5,586 nt of DNA, from positions 1-5,586 of the forward strand of contig JAJGAH010000188.1 in assembly GCA_020844525.1 (NCBI GenBank), written 5' to 3'. This stretch comes from Eubacterium sp. GTDB lineage: Bacteria; Bacillota; Clostridia; Lachnospirales; Lachnospiraceae. Positions 1-5,544 of the stretch are shown piece by piece. The translations under genes and the position numbers were made by a program. Numbering within the stretch: position 1 is the stretch's first letter; every line of letters starts with the position of its first letter. The notes below the pieces were generated by a model that saw nothing but the letters and a program-made list of their open reading frames with translations, was not told where the DNA came from and made no database searches.

Positions 1-597
1 GGTCGCTGTGAGGTGATTTTCGCGGATGGGACGATTGACCAGCCGATTCCCTGGGACCCACGCTGCCATGAAAATGTGACAACATCCCTTTCTGATCCGG
101 ATGCGGCAGAAAGCTTCCGCCATGCGGTCATTGATCTTTCAAAGGATCCCGTCAGTGCCTGCTTTCTGGGCAGTGATGGCGTTGAGGATTCTTTTGACGG
201 CATGGACGGTACGCATGCGTTCTATATCAGTCTTGCACATGAAATCGGCGTGATGCCCCGGGAGGAGTTTCAGGACTATCTGCATGGCATGCTTCCGGGA
301 TTCAGCAGAAAAGGCAGCGGAGATGACGTATCCGTTGCGGGCATTGTGTGTGCAGAGACGCTTGGACAATATCGGGAAAATTTTGAAGAGATTCTTCAGA
401 GATACCGTACCGTCAAAGAAACGGAAGAAATCCGCCGGAAGCTGAACTCCATGGAGAGAAAGCACCGGATTCTCAAAGAGAGAATGGAGCAGACAGGGAA
501 GGATACAGACGCGGAGGCGTTCCGGCGATACGATGAACGCTATCAGGAGCTGGAGCAGCGGTACAATGCGTTGCGGGGCAAACCGGACCATGCTTGA
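1..597 (+). CDS. PP2C-family serine/threonine protein phosphatase, C-terminal part (5' end outside window)
   Basis: The frame is open from base 1 (reads G-R-C-E-V-I-F-A-D-G), so the GTG at 13 is probably an internal codon and the gene begins upstream of the window. Two sequence blocks fit the PP2C metal-dependent phosphatase fold: FLGSDGVEDSF (about 163-195), matching the family 'SDG' motif, and SGDDVSVAGIV (about 316-348), matching the late 'DD-S' motif. In this family the aspartates hold two Mn/Mg ions that activate water for removing phosphate from Ser/Thr. After the catalytic domain, about 55 residues (roughly 415-580) are rich in Glu, Arg, Lys and Gln with a heptad-like pattern, suggesting a coiled coil used for partner binding. 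No signal peptide or membrane segment is visible in this part, so a cytosolic location is inferred. A cognate kinase may lie upstream but is not in view. The family call is fairly firm; the substrate is unknown. Confidence 0.8.
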   Translation, partial: GRCEVIFADGTIDQPIPWDPRCHENVTTSLSDPDAAESFRHAVIDLSKDPVSACFLGSDGVEDSFDGMDGTHAFYISLAHEIGVMPREEFQDYLHGMLPGFSRKGSGDDVSVAGIVCAETLGQYRENFEEILQRYRTVKETEEIRRKLNSMERKHRILKERMEQTGKDTDAEAFRRYDERYQELEQRYNALRGKPDHA

Positions 598-613
598 ATT
601 TATGTAAAATTTA

Positions 614-642
614 TTTCTAAATCGTTACTTTTATGGTATTAT
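614..642 (+). promoter_or_regulatory. Putative extended -10 promoter for the LCP-deaminase operon
   Basis: The sequence TGGTATTAT at 634-642 contains an extended -10 (TG-n-TATTAT, hexamer 637-642). Seventeen bases upstream, 614-619 reads TTTCTA, a poor -35 box, which extended -10 promoters can tolerate. Transcription would start near 649, leaving a leader of about 135 bases before the LCP start codon. No terminator-like hairpin was seen between the PP2C stop at 597 and this site, so read-through from upstream is also possible. Confidence 0.45.
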
Positions 643-666
643 CAATGGGTTGATTTTTTTCAGAAA

Positions 667-758
667 CTTCTTGAAGGCGCGGATAAGCGTCGGAAAGGTA
701 TTTCAGGGTCTGCCTGTCACAGAGGGGCTGCGCGTTTGACCGGGTGGTGAAATACCTT
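667..758 (+). promoter_or_regulatory. Structured 5' leader of the LCP gene (nested inverted repeats)
   Basis: Several complementary segments are seen in the leader. CTTC-TT-GAAG lies at 667-676. GGCGC (676-680) pairs with GCGTC (687-691) across a 6-base loop, with one G-U pair. AAGGTATTTCA (695-705) pairs perfectly with TGAAATACCTT (748-758). Inside that long helix, GGTC (707-710) can pair with GACC (738-741). The helix ends about 12 bases before the ribosome binding site (AAAGGA, 771-776). There is no U-run after it, so it is not a simple terminator. It could be a cis-acting RNA element or a DNA dyad bound by a protein. I do not recognise a known riboswitch class. Confidence 0.4.
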
Positions 759-784
759 ATATATTTGTGAAAAGGAATTGATTT

Positions 785-2440
785 ATGGGTTCTAAGCATA
801 CAAGACAGCACAGAAACGAATATGAGGATTGGTCCGGGGACAAACTGGATGAGGAGTATCCGGATGAGGACTCCTATCTGGACCTTGATCTGGATCGATA
901 CGCAGATGATTATGCCCGGAAAAAGCAGAGGGAAAAATCCGGCAGATCATCCGGAAGACGGCAGGACCATAATGACCGGAGAAAACCGTCTGACAGCAGT
1001 GTGAAGGTTTCTGGCAGCTCCGGGAGGAAAAGAAAGAAAGGAATCGCATCCGTGCTTTCTTTTCTGATTGCAATGATCATTACAGGAGGACTTCTGGCTG
1101 TCATCTATGCGCAGGGACTTCTGGGAAAGATCAATTTTGTGTCTGCCTCTATGAACACGACGGCGGTTTCGGAAACTTTTGACAAGGATGGAGACCCGTC
1201 TCAGGATACGCTTACCGCACAGGATATTGACTGGGGTGATACAGACGGTATCGAGATAATGAAAGACCAGGATATCAAGAACATCCTGCTGATTGGACAG
1301 GATGCAAGGTCCGGGGAGAGCGGGCAGCGGTCAGACAGTATGATCCTCTGCAGCATCAACACCAAGGAGAACAAGATCAAGCTGGTATCTCTGATGCGGG
1401 ACATGTATGTGCAGATTCCGGGTTATCAGGCAAATAAGCTCAATGCGGCTTACAGTTTCGGCGGTATGACCCTTCTGGACAAGACGATTGAGCAGAATTT
1501 CGGCGCGGAAATTGACGGAAATGTAGAAGTCGATTTTGATGGTTTCCTTGAGGCACTGACCGAGATCGGAAATCTTGACATCGAGCTGTCCTATGATGAG
1601 GCAACCTATATGAATGCCAACGAGGGTCTGGGTTCCGCGGATGACAATGCGGATGTCAGCGAGGCATGGGGCCTGAAGGAGGGCGTGAATACACTGACAC
1701 CCAATCAGGTGCTTTGCTATGCGAGAATGCGCTATGTCGGCAATTCGGATTATGACAGGACAGAGAGACAGAAGAAGGTCATTATGGCGGCTTACCAAAA
1801 GGTACAGAACCTCAGCACCTCAAAGCTTCTGTCACTTGCCTCCAAGATTTTCCCGTGTATTACAACTGATCTGAGCAAGAATGATCTTCTGAGCATCGTA
1901 AAGACTCTGGCAGTCAACAAGATCACAACGGTAGAAACCTATCGGCTGCCGGTTGATGGAACGTTTACCGAGGGACAGATTGACGACATGTCTGTTCTGG
2001 TACCGAATCTCGATTTGAACAGTGCTTATCTGCAGAATTATCTGTATGGCAAGGCGCTTCCGGACAACCTGGATGAGCTGCTTGCGGAGGTCGCAGAGAA
2101 GGCTGATTCCATAAACACTTCTTCGGATGACGGTTCCTACAGCAGCAGTGATGGAAGCTTATCCGACAATAATGCAGGATATAGTTCAGACGACAATTCC
2201 GGCAATACGTATAATACGTATAATTCAGATAATGGCGGTATGACCCCGACCTACGATAACGGCGGCTACTCCTATGATGCGGGTAATGCCGGTCAGGATA
2301 ATACCTACTATAATTATAACGGAACTGATAACAGCACGGGAACGGATGCCGGGTATTCTGATCCATCCTATTATGGAAACAGCGGGCAGACGGGAGATGG
2401 AACCGTGGACTACGGGGAAGGAATGGGAACTGCCGGTTAA
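785..2440 (+). CDS. LCP (LytR-CpsA-Psr) family cell-wall glycopolymer transferase
   Basis: Complete gene of 551 residues; ATG at 785 is preceded by AAAGGA (771-776) at 8-base spacing. The order is: a charged cytoplasmic N-terminus, acidic at first (residues 12-42) and then basic (45-85); one membrane helix (about 86-110); an extracellular LCP domain (about 164-340); and a low-complexity tail (about 443-551) rich in Ser, Asn, Gly, Asp and Tyr. Family motifs are clear: IGQDAR (170-175), RSDSM (182-186), LVSLMRDMYV (200-209), KLNAAYSFGG (218-227) and the late arginine block YARMRY...DYDRTERQ (312-329). These Arg/Asp residues bind the pyrophosphate of polyprenyl-linked substrates in known LCP enzymes, which transfer teichoic acids, capsule or other glycopolymers to peptidoglycan. 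The exact polymer is not predictable here. The tail may span or associate with the wall. The deaminase-like gene follows after 4 bases, suggesting an operon. Confidence 0.93.
   Translation: MGSKHTRQHRNEYEDWSGDKLDEEYPDEDSYLDLDLDRYADDYARKKQREKSGRSSGRRQDHNDRRKPSDSSVKVSGSSGRKRKKGIASVLSFLIAMIITGGLLAVIYAQGLLGKINFVSASMNTTAVSETFDKDGDPSQDTLTAQDIDWGDTDGIEIMKDQDIKNILLIGQDARSGESGQRSDSMILCSINTKENKIKLVSLMRDMYVQIPGYQANKLNAAYSFGGMTLLDKTIEQNFGAEIDGNVEVDFDGFLEALTEIGNLDIELSYDEATYMNANEGLGSADDNADVSEAWGLKEGVNTLTPNQVLCYARMRYVGNSDYDRTERQKKVIMAAYQKVQNLSTSKLLSLASKIFPCITTDLSKNDLLSIVKTLAVNKITTVETYRLPVDGTFTEGQIDDMSVLVPNLDLNSAYLQNYLYGKALPDNLDELLAEVAEKADSINTSSDDGSYSSSDGSLSDNNAGYSSDDNSGNTYNTYNSDNGGMTPTYDNGGYSYDAGNAGQDNTYYNYNGTDNSTGTDAGYSDPSYYGNSGQTGDGTVDYGEGMGTAG
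2204..2221 (+). repeat. 9-base tandem repeat inside the LCP tail
   Basis: AATACGTAT occurs twice in a row (2204-2212 and 2213-2221) and encodes part of the N-T-Y-N-T-Y-N stretch at about residues 474-480. It is an in-frame multiple of three, so gain or loss of a copy would change tail length without breaking the gene. With only two copies, the scope for variation is small. Confidence 0.6.
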
Positions 2441-2444
2441 TGCG

Positions 2445-3041
2445 ATGACATATTTCACCTGTTTTTTTCTGGATAATGAAAAGGATATTATTGTCAATCT
2501 GTATTGGGATCTTGGGAAGCTCTGCTATGAGCTGGAGACACCGAACCATCATTCCGGCAATCTGATCCGGAATCTGGCAAGGCTCTGTTCGCTGCCGCTT
2601 TCTGAGAATGATAAGGGCCTCCTCGTGATTCGCGGGGAGGTGCCCTGCTATATTGACGCAAATAATGAAGAAGTCTATATCTTCCGGCTCGGCAATACGA
2701 AGGTGGCCAACATCTATCCGGACGGCAGGGTGGAGATGAAGGCCTCCATTCCTTCTATCTCCAAAACACTGATGAGCCAGACTGTGGACTATCGCCTGGA
2801 TCTCTCAAAAACCATCTTCAAGACCTATATCCGTAAGGAGTATAAGTTCCGCGCCGATCTGCATACGCATATGAACGGCAACCTTTCGCCGGATATTCTG
2901 ATTGCGCTCGGCATCTATCATCAGATCATGTATCCCCTTTATTATGTACGCAAACTGAATCTGGCGCTTACTGACAGCCAGCTGGAACGGCTGGAAGCCA
3001 GAGGGCGAAGGTCGCGAGGCAGTTTTCCAGCTCTGATCTGA
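2445..3041 (+). CDS. 5' fragment of the deaminase-like gene (N-terminal domain and first zinc motif)
   Basis: As the sequence stands this frame encodes 198 residues; the last 12 (after about R186) are out-of-frame residue of the break. Residues 1-132 form a domain I do not recognise, with an apparent beta-rich middle (EVPCYIDANNEEVYIFRLG). Residues 133-150 read KFRADLHTHMNGNLSPD, the hallmark opening of the adenosine/AMP deaminase barrel, where the H-T-H pair binds the catalytic metal. An in-frame ATG at 2397 exists but lies within the LCP coding region; 2445 is preferred because it directly follows the LCP stop and gives a plausible N-terminus (MTYFTCFFLD). Alone, this fragment could not be catalytic because the remaining zinc ligands and the general acid are in the other frame. 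Confidence 0.65.
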   Translation: MTYFTCFFLDNEKDIIVNLYWDLGKLCYELETPNHHSGNLIRNLARLCSLPLSENDKGLLVIRGEVPCYIDANNEEVYIFRLGNTKVANIYPDGRVEMKASIPSISKTLMSQTVDYRLDLSKTIFKTYIRKEYKFRADLHTHMNGNLSPDILIALGIYHQIMYPLYYVRKLNLALTDSQLERLEARGRRSRGSFPALI

Positions 3042-3292
3042 AGGGAAAATATCTGGACCGGAAGATCAACGACAATACCTTTATCAATTTTGCAGACCTG
3101 ATTCTCAACAATCTGGATAACGCCGCGCAAAATATCGTAAAAATACGGACGTCGCTGGCCATTCTGAAGGATGGACAGGCGGTTTTCACAAATCTGGAGA
3201 AGGTATATCTGTACCGCTACATCTTTACAAAGGCACGGGACAGCGAGGAACGGATTGCACTGACCGGCATCGGGCAGATACCGGACCAGGAT

Positions 3293-4903
3293 GTGCGGGA
3301 TGCACTGATGCAGATGCTGAAGGACGGGGAAAATCCGGATTATCATCACAACACGATTTTTCAGGATGACCTTCTCTGGATTGCCAGAAGCTATCAGAGG
3401 CAGGGAATCTGCTATGCAGAAATCAGTGATACCACAATGGTCAAGAAATATGAATCGCTGCAGATGCTGCAGGAGGTTCATGAAATCATGCCGAAGATCT
3501 ACCAGGAGACCGGTGTGATGATTCGTTTTCTTGCCGCGATCCGGCGGATTCCGCTGACCATTGTCAAGGACCAGGTGACACCGGAGGATTATCTGACGAG
3601 GAATCTGAATGTGCTGCAGGCTGTTGCTCTGGACCCCTATGTGGCCGGCTGCGATTTTGTCGGCGAGGAGATCAATGATATCATCACGCTGAAGCCCGTG
3701 TTCCGGGAGATCGTGAAAATCACGAAAAAGGTGCCGGACTTTGTCATCCGTATCCATGCGGGAGAGAATGACAGCCAGAAGGACAATATCGCCCACAGTA
3801 TTGCCTGTGTGAAGGATTCTCTGGAGCCAGGACAGAAGATGCCGCATGTCCGTCTGGGACACGGACTGTATACCTACAGTCTGAAGACCAAGAAGGGAAA
3901 ACAGGTGCTCCGTGACCTGATTGAAAATGATATTGTGCTGGAGTTTCAGCTCACCTCCAATGTGAGGCTGAACAATCTGAATGCGCTGGAAAACCATCCG
4001 CTTCGCCAGTATCTGGCTGCGGGTATCCGCTGCGTGCAGGGAACGGATGGAGCGGCTCTGTACGGGACAAATTCCATTGATGAGCAGCTTTCACTGGAAA
4101 AGCTCCTCGAGCTGACACCGGAAGAAATGATGCGCATGAAGCAGACGGAGACGGGAATTATTGAGGAAAGCAATATTTCCTACTCCCGGAAGAAGGAGGA
4201 GCTTCGTCAGATGCAGGGCGACAAGGACCTGGATGCATTTTTCCTTGAAAAAATAGAGGAGGCAGAAGCCCGTTCCGGAGGAATCCGGCTGAGAGGAAGC
4301 CGGAGAGTGGATGCCAATACCGAACTGAAGGAAAAAATCCGCGTGCTGCCCTGGGACCGCCTGCCTGTTATTCTTATGGGTGGAAGCTTTAATTCGGAGA
4401 AACGGTCGACACGGATGACTGAGGAGGGAATCCGGCAGCTTGATGCACTGCTGCAGTGCCTGAATCCGGAAGAGGTATTCTTTGTCATCGGAAACCGTAT
4501 CCGTGGTTATGAAAAGTATCTTCTGGAGCACAATGAAAAAGGATTTCAGATTTATGCCTTTGTGCCATCTCTGCTGACCCGTGACGAGTGCAGGAGGCTG
4601 AACGATGCGGGAGTGCGTATCCGCGTGTCCACTGAGAGTGAGAGCATGGGCATTTACAAGAGCTTTAATTACGAGATATTTGAGCGAAGACCCTCCGTCC
4701 TCATCGGATTCGATGGCAATTCCGCTGCGGAGAACATGATTCAGGAGGCAAAGAATGGAAAGGGATGTTCCGGAATCTTTATCTGGAACAAATCAAAAAC
4801 CCTCCGTGAGAAGGCAGCTTCTCTCGAAGGGTACGTACACTTTTTTGATGAGAAAAATACACTGGCAGATCAGCTGGCCGGATATCTGGAGCAGAGCAGC
4901 TGA
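3293..4903 (+). CDS. 3' fragment: deaminase core and C-terminal Rossmann-like domain
   Basis: The first possible start in this frame is GTG at 3293, but coding similarity to the interrupted gene begins about 290 bases earlier, so this is the remainder of the full protein rather than a natural gene. In fragment numbering: GICYAEIS (38-45) fits the deaminase 'Y-E-R' strand; RIHAGEN (153-159) holds a zinc histidine and the catalytic glutamate; VRLGHGLY (186-193) holds the second catalytic histidine; EFQLTSN (217-223) matches the usual 'CPTSN' site; QGTDGAALYGT (249-259) supplies the last zinc aspartate. From about 355, VILMGGSFNSEKRS, FVIGNRIRGYEKYL, FNYEIFERRPSVLIGFDGN and the alternating strand/helix pattern suggest a nucleotide-binding Rossmann fold of SLOG/DprA type. 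That last assignment is by pattern only and moderately uncertain. Confidence 0.7.
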   Translation: MRDALMQMLKDGENPDYHHNTIFQDDLLWIARSYQRQGICYAEISDTTMVKKYESLQMLQEVHEIMPKIYQETGVMIRFLAAIRRIPLTIVKDQVTPEDYLTRNLNVLQAVALDPYVAGCDFVGEEINDIITLKPVFREIVKITKKVPDFVIRIHAGENDSQKDNIAHSIACVKDSLEPGQKMPHVRLGHGLYTYSLKTKKGKQVLRDLIENDIVLEFQLTSNVRLNNLNALENHPLRQYLAAGIRCVQGTDGAALYGTNSIDEQLSLEKLLELTPEEMMRMKQTETGIIEESNISYSRKKEELRQMQGDKDLDAFFLEKIEEAEARSGGIRLRGSRRVDANTELKEKIRVLPWDRLPVILMGGSFNSEKRSTRMTEEGIRQLDALLQCLNPEEVFFVIGNRIRGYEKYLLEHNEKGFQIYAFVPSLLTRDECRRLNDAGVRIRVSTESESMGIYKSFNYEIFERRPSVLIGFDGNSAAENMIQEAKNGKGCSGIFIWNKSKTLREKAASLEGYVHFFDEKNTLADQLAGYLEQSS

Positions 4904-4911
4904 GAGGTCAT

Positions 4912-5018
4912 TGATCTGATGAAGCTGCCTTGATCTCCCGGGCGCAGATGATCTGCCGCCCCGCTTTTGGGGATACAGATGATCTGATGCCCTGTATTCC
5001 CGGGCACAGGTGCTCTGC
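4912..5018. repeat. Diverged two-copy direct repeat in the convergent intergenic region
   Basis: TGATCTGATG occurs at 4912-4921 and again at 4980-4989. Each copy is followed by a related block starting CCCGGGC: 4937-4956 and 4999-5018 agree at 17 of 20 bases. The two parts have offsets of 68 and 62 bases, so one copy has lost about 6 bases. In addition, the palindromic 11-mer CAGATGATCTG appears at 4945-4955 and 4976-4986. This reads as an old tandem duplication that has drifted. Confidence 0.6.
4940..5001. terminator. Two strong hairpins between convergent genes, possible terminator region
   Basis: Hairpin 1: GGGC-GCAGA (4940-4948) pairs with TCTGC-c-GCCC (4952-4961), 9 pairs with one bulged C and a 3-base loop, followed by only four T residues (4965-4968). 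Hairpin 2: GGGGATACAG (4969-4978) pairs with CTGTATTCCC (4992-5001), 10 pairs including one G-T, with a 13-base loop. A six-T run at 5024-5029 follows a weak third hairpin (5004-5018), which may finish + strand transcripts inside the end of the regulator gene. On the - strand no T-run follows the hairpins. Termination is plausible from position but not textbook on either strand. Confidence 0.4.
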
Positions 5019-5020
5019 GA

Positions 5021-5380
5021 TTATTTTTTCCAGATTGCGATTGTATCCAGCAGCTTTTCTTTCTCATCATCAGAAAGGCTGTGAATCACAGATGTCAGCT
5101 TATTGTCCAGAGCATTTTCGTGATACTCCGGGATGGTACGGCCGAGAAGCTCGTCTACAGTGATATTGCATATATCTGCGAAATAACACAGAACCTTTAT
5201 GGACATGGCCGTCCGGCTGTTCTCTACGTTGCTGATATAGCCTGGAGTCACATGCAGTTCCGAAGCAACTTCGTTTTGTGTCAGACGTTTTTCAATACGC
5301 AGTTTCTTGATCGCTTCACCCAGACCATCAAAGTTAAAGTCATAGTTGTTCTCCTGGTTGTCATTCTTAATGTCACTCAT
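5021..5380 (-). CDS. XRE (Cro/C1-type) helix-turn-helix transcriptional regulator
   Basis: Complete 119-residue gene read leftward; ATG at 5380-5378 with AAGGAG (5396-5391) at 10-base spacing. Residues 20-80 form the Cro/C1 five-helix DNA-binding domain: LGEAIKKLRIEKRLTQNEVASEL, then recognition helix VTPGYISNVENSR (44-56), then IKVLCYFADICNITVDELLG (61-80). An Asn/Asp-rich N-terminal extension (1-18) precedes it. The C-terminal part (about 88-117) is a short predicted helical region (LTSVIHSLSDDEKEKLLDTI) that probably serves dimerisation. There is no ligand-binding or peptidase domain, so how its activity is controlled is not visible. It is convergent with the deaminase gene and has its own promoter; its targets may be itself and a gene to the right of the window. 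Confidence 0.92.
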   Translation of the reverse strand: MSDIKNDNQENNYDFNFDGLGEAIKKLRIEKRLTQNEVASELHVTPGYISNVENSRTAMSIKVLCYFADICNITVDELLGRTIPEYHENALDNKLTSVIHSLSDDEKEKLLDTIAIWKK

Positions 5381-5383
5381 CTG

Positions 5384-5396
5384 AGGAACGCTCCTT
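5384..5396 (-). promoter_or_regulatory. Ribosome binding site of the regulator within a small hairpin
   Basis: On the - strand the Shine-Dalgarno AAGGAG (5396-5391) is followed by GTTCCT-type sequence, so AGGA (5395-5392) can pair with TCCT (5387-5384) across a 4-base loop. Only four pairs form, so any masking of the site would be mild. Confidence 0.3.
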
Positions 5397-5436
5397 TTTC
5401 TGAAAAAATGAACTTCTTGTTATTTCGGACATTTAC

Positions 5437-5465
5437 ATTGTATCGTATCAGTAGTTCGTATGCAA
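5437..5465 (-). promoter_or_regulatory. Putative sigma-A-type promoter of the XRE regulator
   Basis: Read on the - strand: TTGCAT (5465-5460), a 17-base spacer, then TACAAT (5442-5437), five of six matches to TATAAT. Transcription would start near 5430, giving a leader of about 50 bases. The spacer contains the short direct repeat TACGA at two places and the tandem GATAC-GATAC, which could be part of an autoregulatory operator; that is inference. Confidence 0.5.
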
Positions 5466-5495
5466 ATGGATTTTTTGTGATAATTCTGTGAACCC

Positions 5496-5524
5496 TTGCA
5501 ATTTTTCTTTTCATGAGTTATGAT
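5496..5524 (+). promoter_or_regulatory. Possible divergent promoter for a gene beyond the right edge
   Basis: TTGCAA (5496-5501) and TATGAT (5519-5524) are separated by exactly 17 bases and match the -35/-10 consensus at 4 and 5 of 6 positions. Start of transcription would be near 5531. No coding start of a downstream gene is in view, so this rests on the boxes alone. Apart from control elements, 5381-5586 holds no gene that I can support. Confidence 0.35.
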
Positions 5525-5530
5525 AAATGA

Positions 5531-5544
5531 GTACTGGGAAGTAC
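5531..5544. promoter_or_regulatory. Dyad GTACT-n4-AGTAC, candidate operator
   Basis: GTACT (5531-5535) and AGTAC (5540-5544) are perfect inverted halves around GGGA. The dyad sits at the predicted start point of the divergent promoter, a usual place for a repressor site. Cro/C1-type dimers often bind dyads of this size, so the neighbouring regulator is a candidate binder, without direct proof. Confidence 0.3.

Larger units (their letters stand above)
2445..4903 (+). pseudogene. Adenosine-deaminase-like protein fused to a Rossmann (SLOG/DprA-like) domain, frameshifted
   Basis: Two adjoining reading frames form one interrupted gene. The first frame (from ATG 2445) reaches a TGA at 3039-3041; the second is open from 2975 to the TGA at 4901-4903. 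The second frame gives protein-like sequence well before any start codon (for example YLDRKINDNTFINFADLIL), so the shift lies between 2975 and 3038. Adding one base near 3002 joins LERLEAR to RAKVARQF and yields about 819 residues. Predicted parts: N-terminal domain (1-132), deaminase core (about 135-560), helical linker (560-635), Rossmann-like domain (about 638-819). Zinc-site equivalents H140, H142, H438, H473 region and D535 are present, with catalytic-type E441. No slippery heptamer is evident, so a real one-base loss or a sequence error is more likely than programmed frameshifting. Start 2445 lacks a strong ribosome binding site and may rely on coupling to LCP translation. Confidence 0.8.

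Noticed and set aside
742..757. GGGTGGTG resembles the conserved T-box leader sequence (GGGTGG-n-ACC).
   Set aside because: The rest of a T-box is missing: no specifier stem, no terminator/antiterminator pair with a U-run, and the downstream gene is not amino-acid related.
617..811. 64-codon - strand open frame in the intergenic leader.
   Set aside because: No ribosome binding site or recognisable sequence; its start lies inside the LCP coding region and it covers the promoter and inverted repeats.
2210..2224. Two perfect TATAAT hexamers inside the LCP gene upstream of the deaminase start.
   Set aside because: They arise from Tyr-Asn codons in a low-complexity repeat, and no convincing -35 box lies 16-18 bases upstream of either.
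2942..3997. 351-codon - strand open frame.
   Set aside because: It lies opposite the deaminase core, whose motifs (HAGE, GHG, TSN) are unmistakable; the antisense translation is a shadow of that gene's codon pattern.
2445..4903. RADAR antiphage deaminase (RdrB).
   Set aside because: Only general size and the deaminase core agree; there is no RdrA-like ATPase nearby and the Rossmann-like C-terminus was not something I could match to RdrB.
5476..5484. Extended -10 like TGTGATAAT on the + strand.
   Set aside because: The -35 region is poor, and the TTGCAA/TATGAT pair just downstream has better boxes and spacing.
5081..5491. 136-codon + strand open frame overlapping the regulator gene.
   Set aside because: It is antisense to a clearly recognisable XRE regulator and its translation has no domain-like features.
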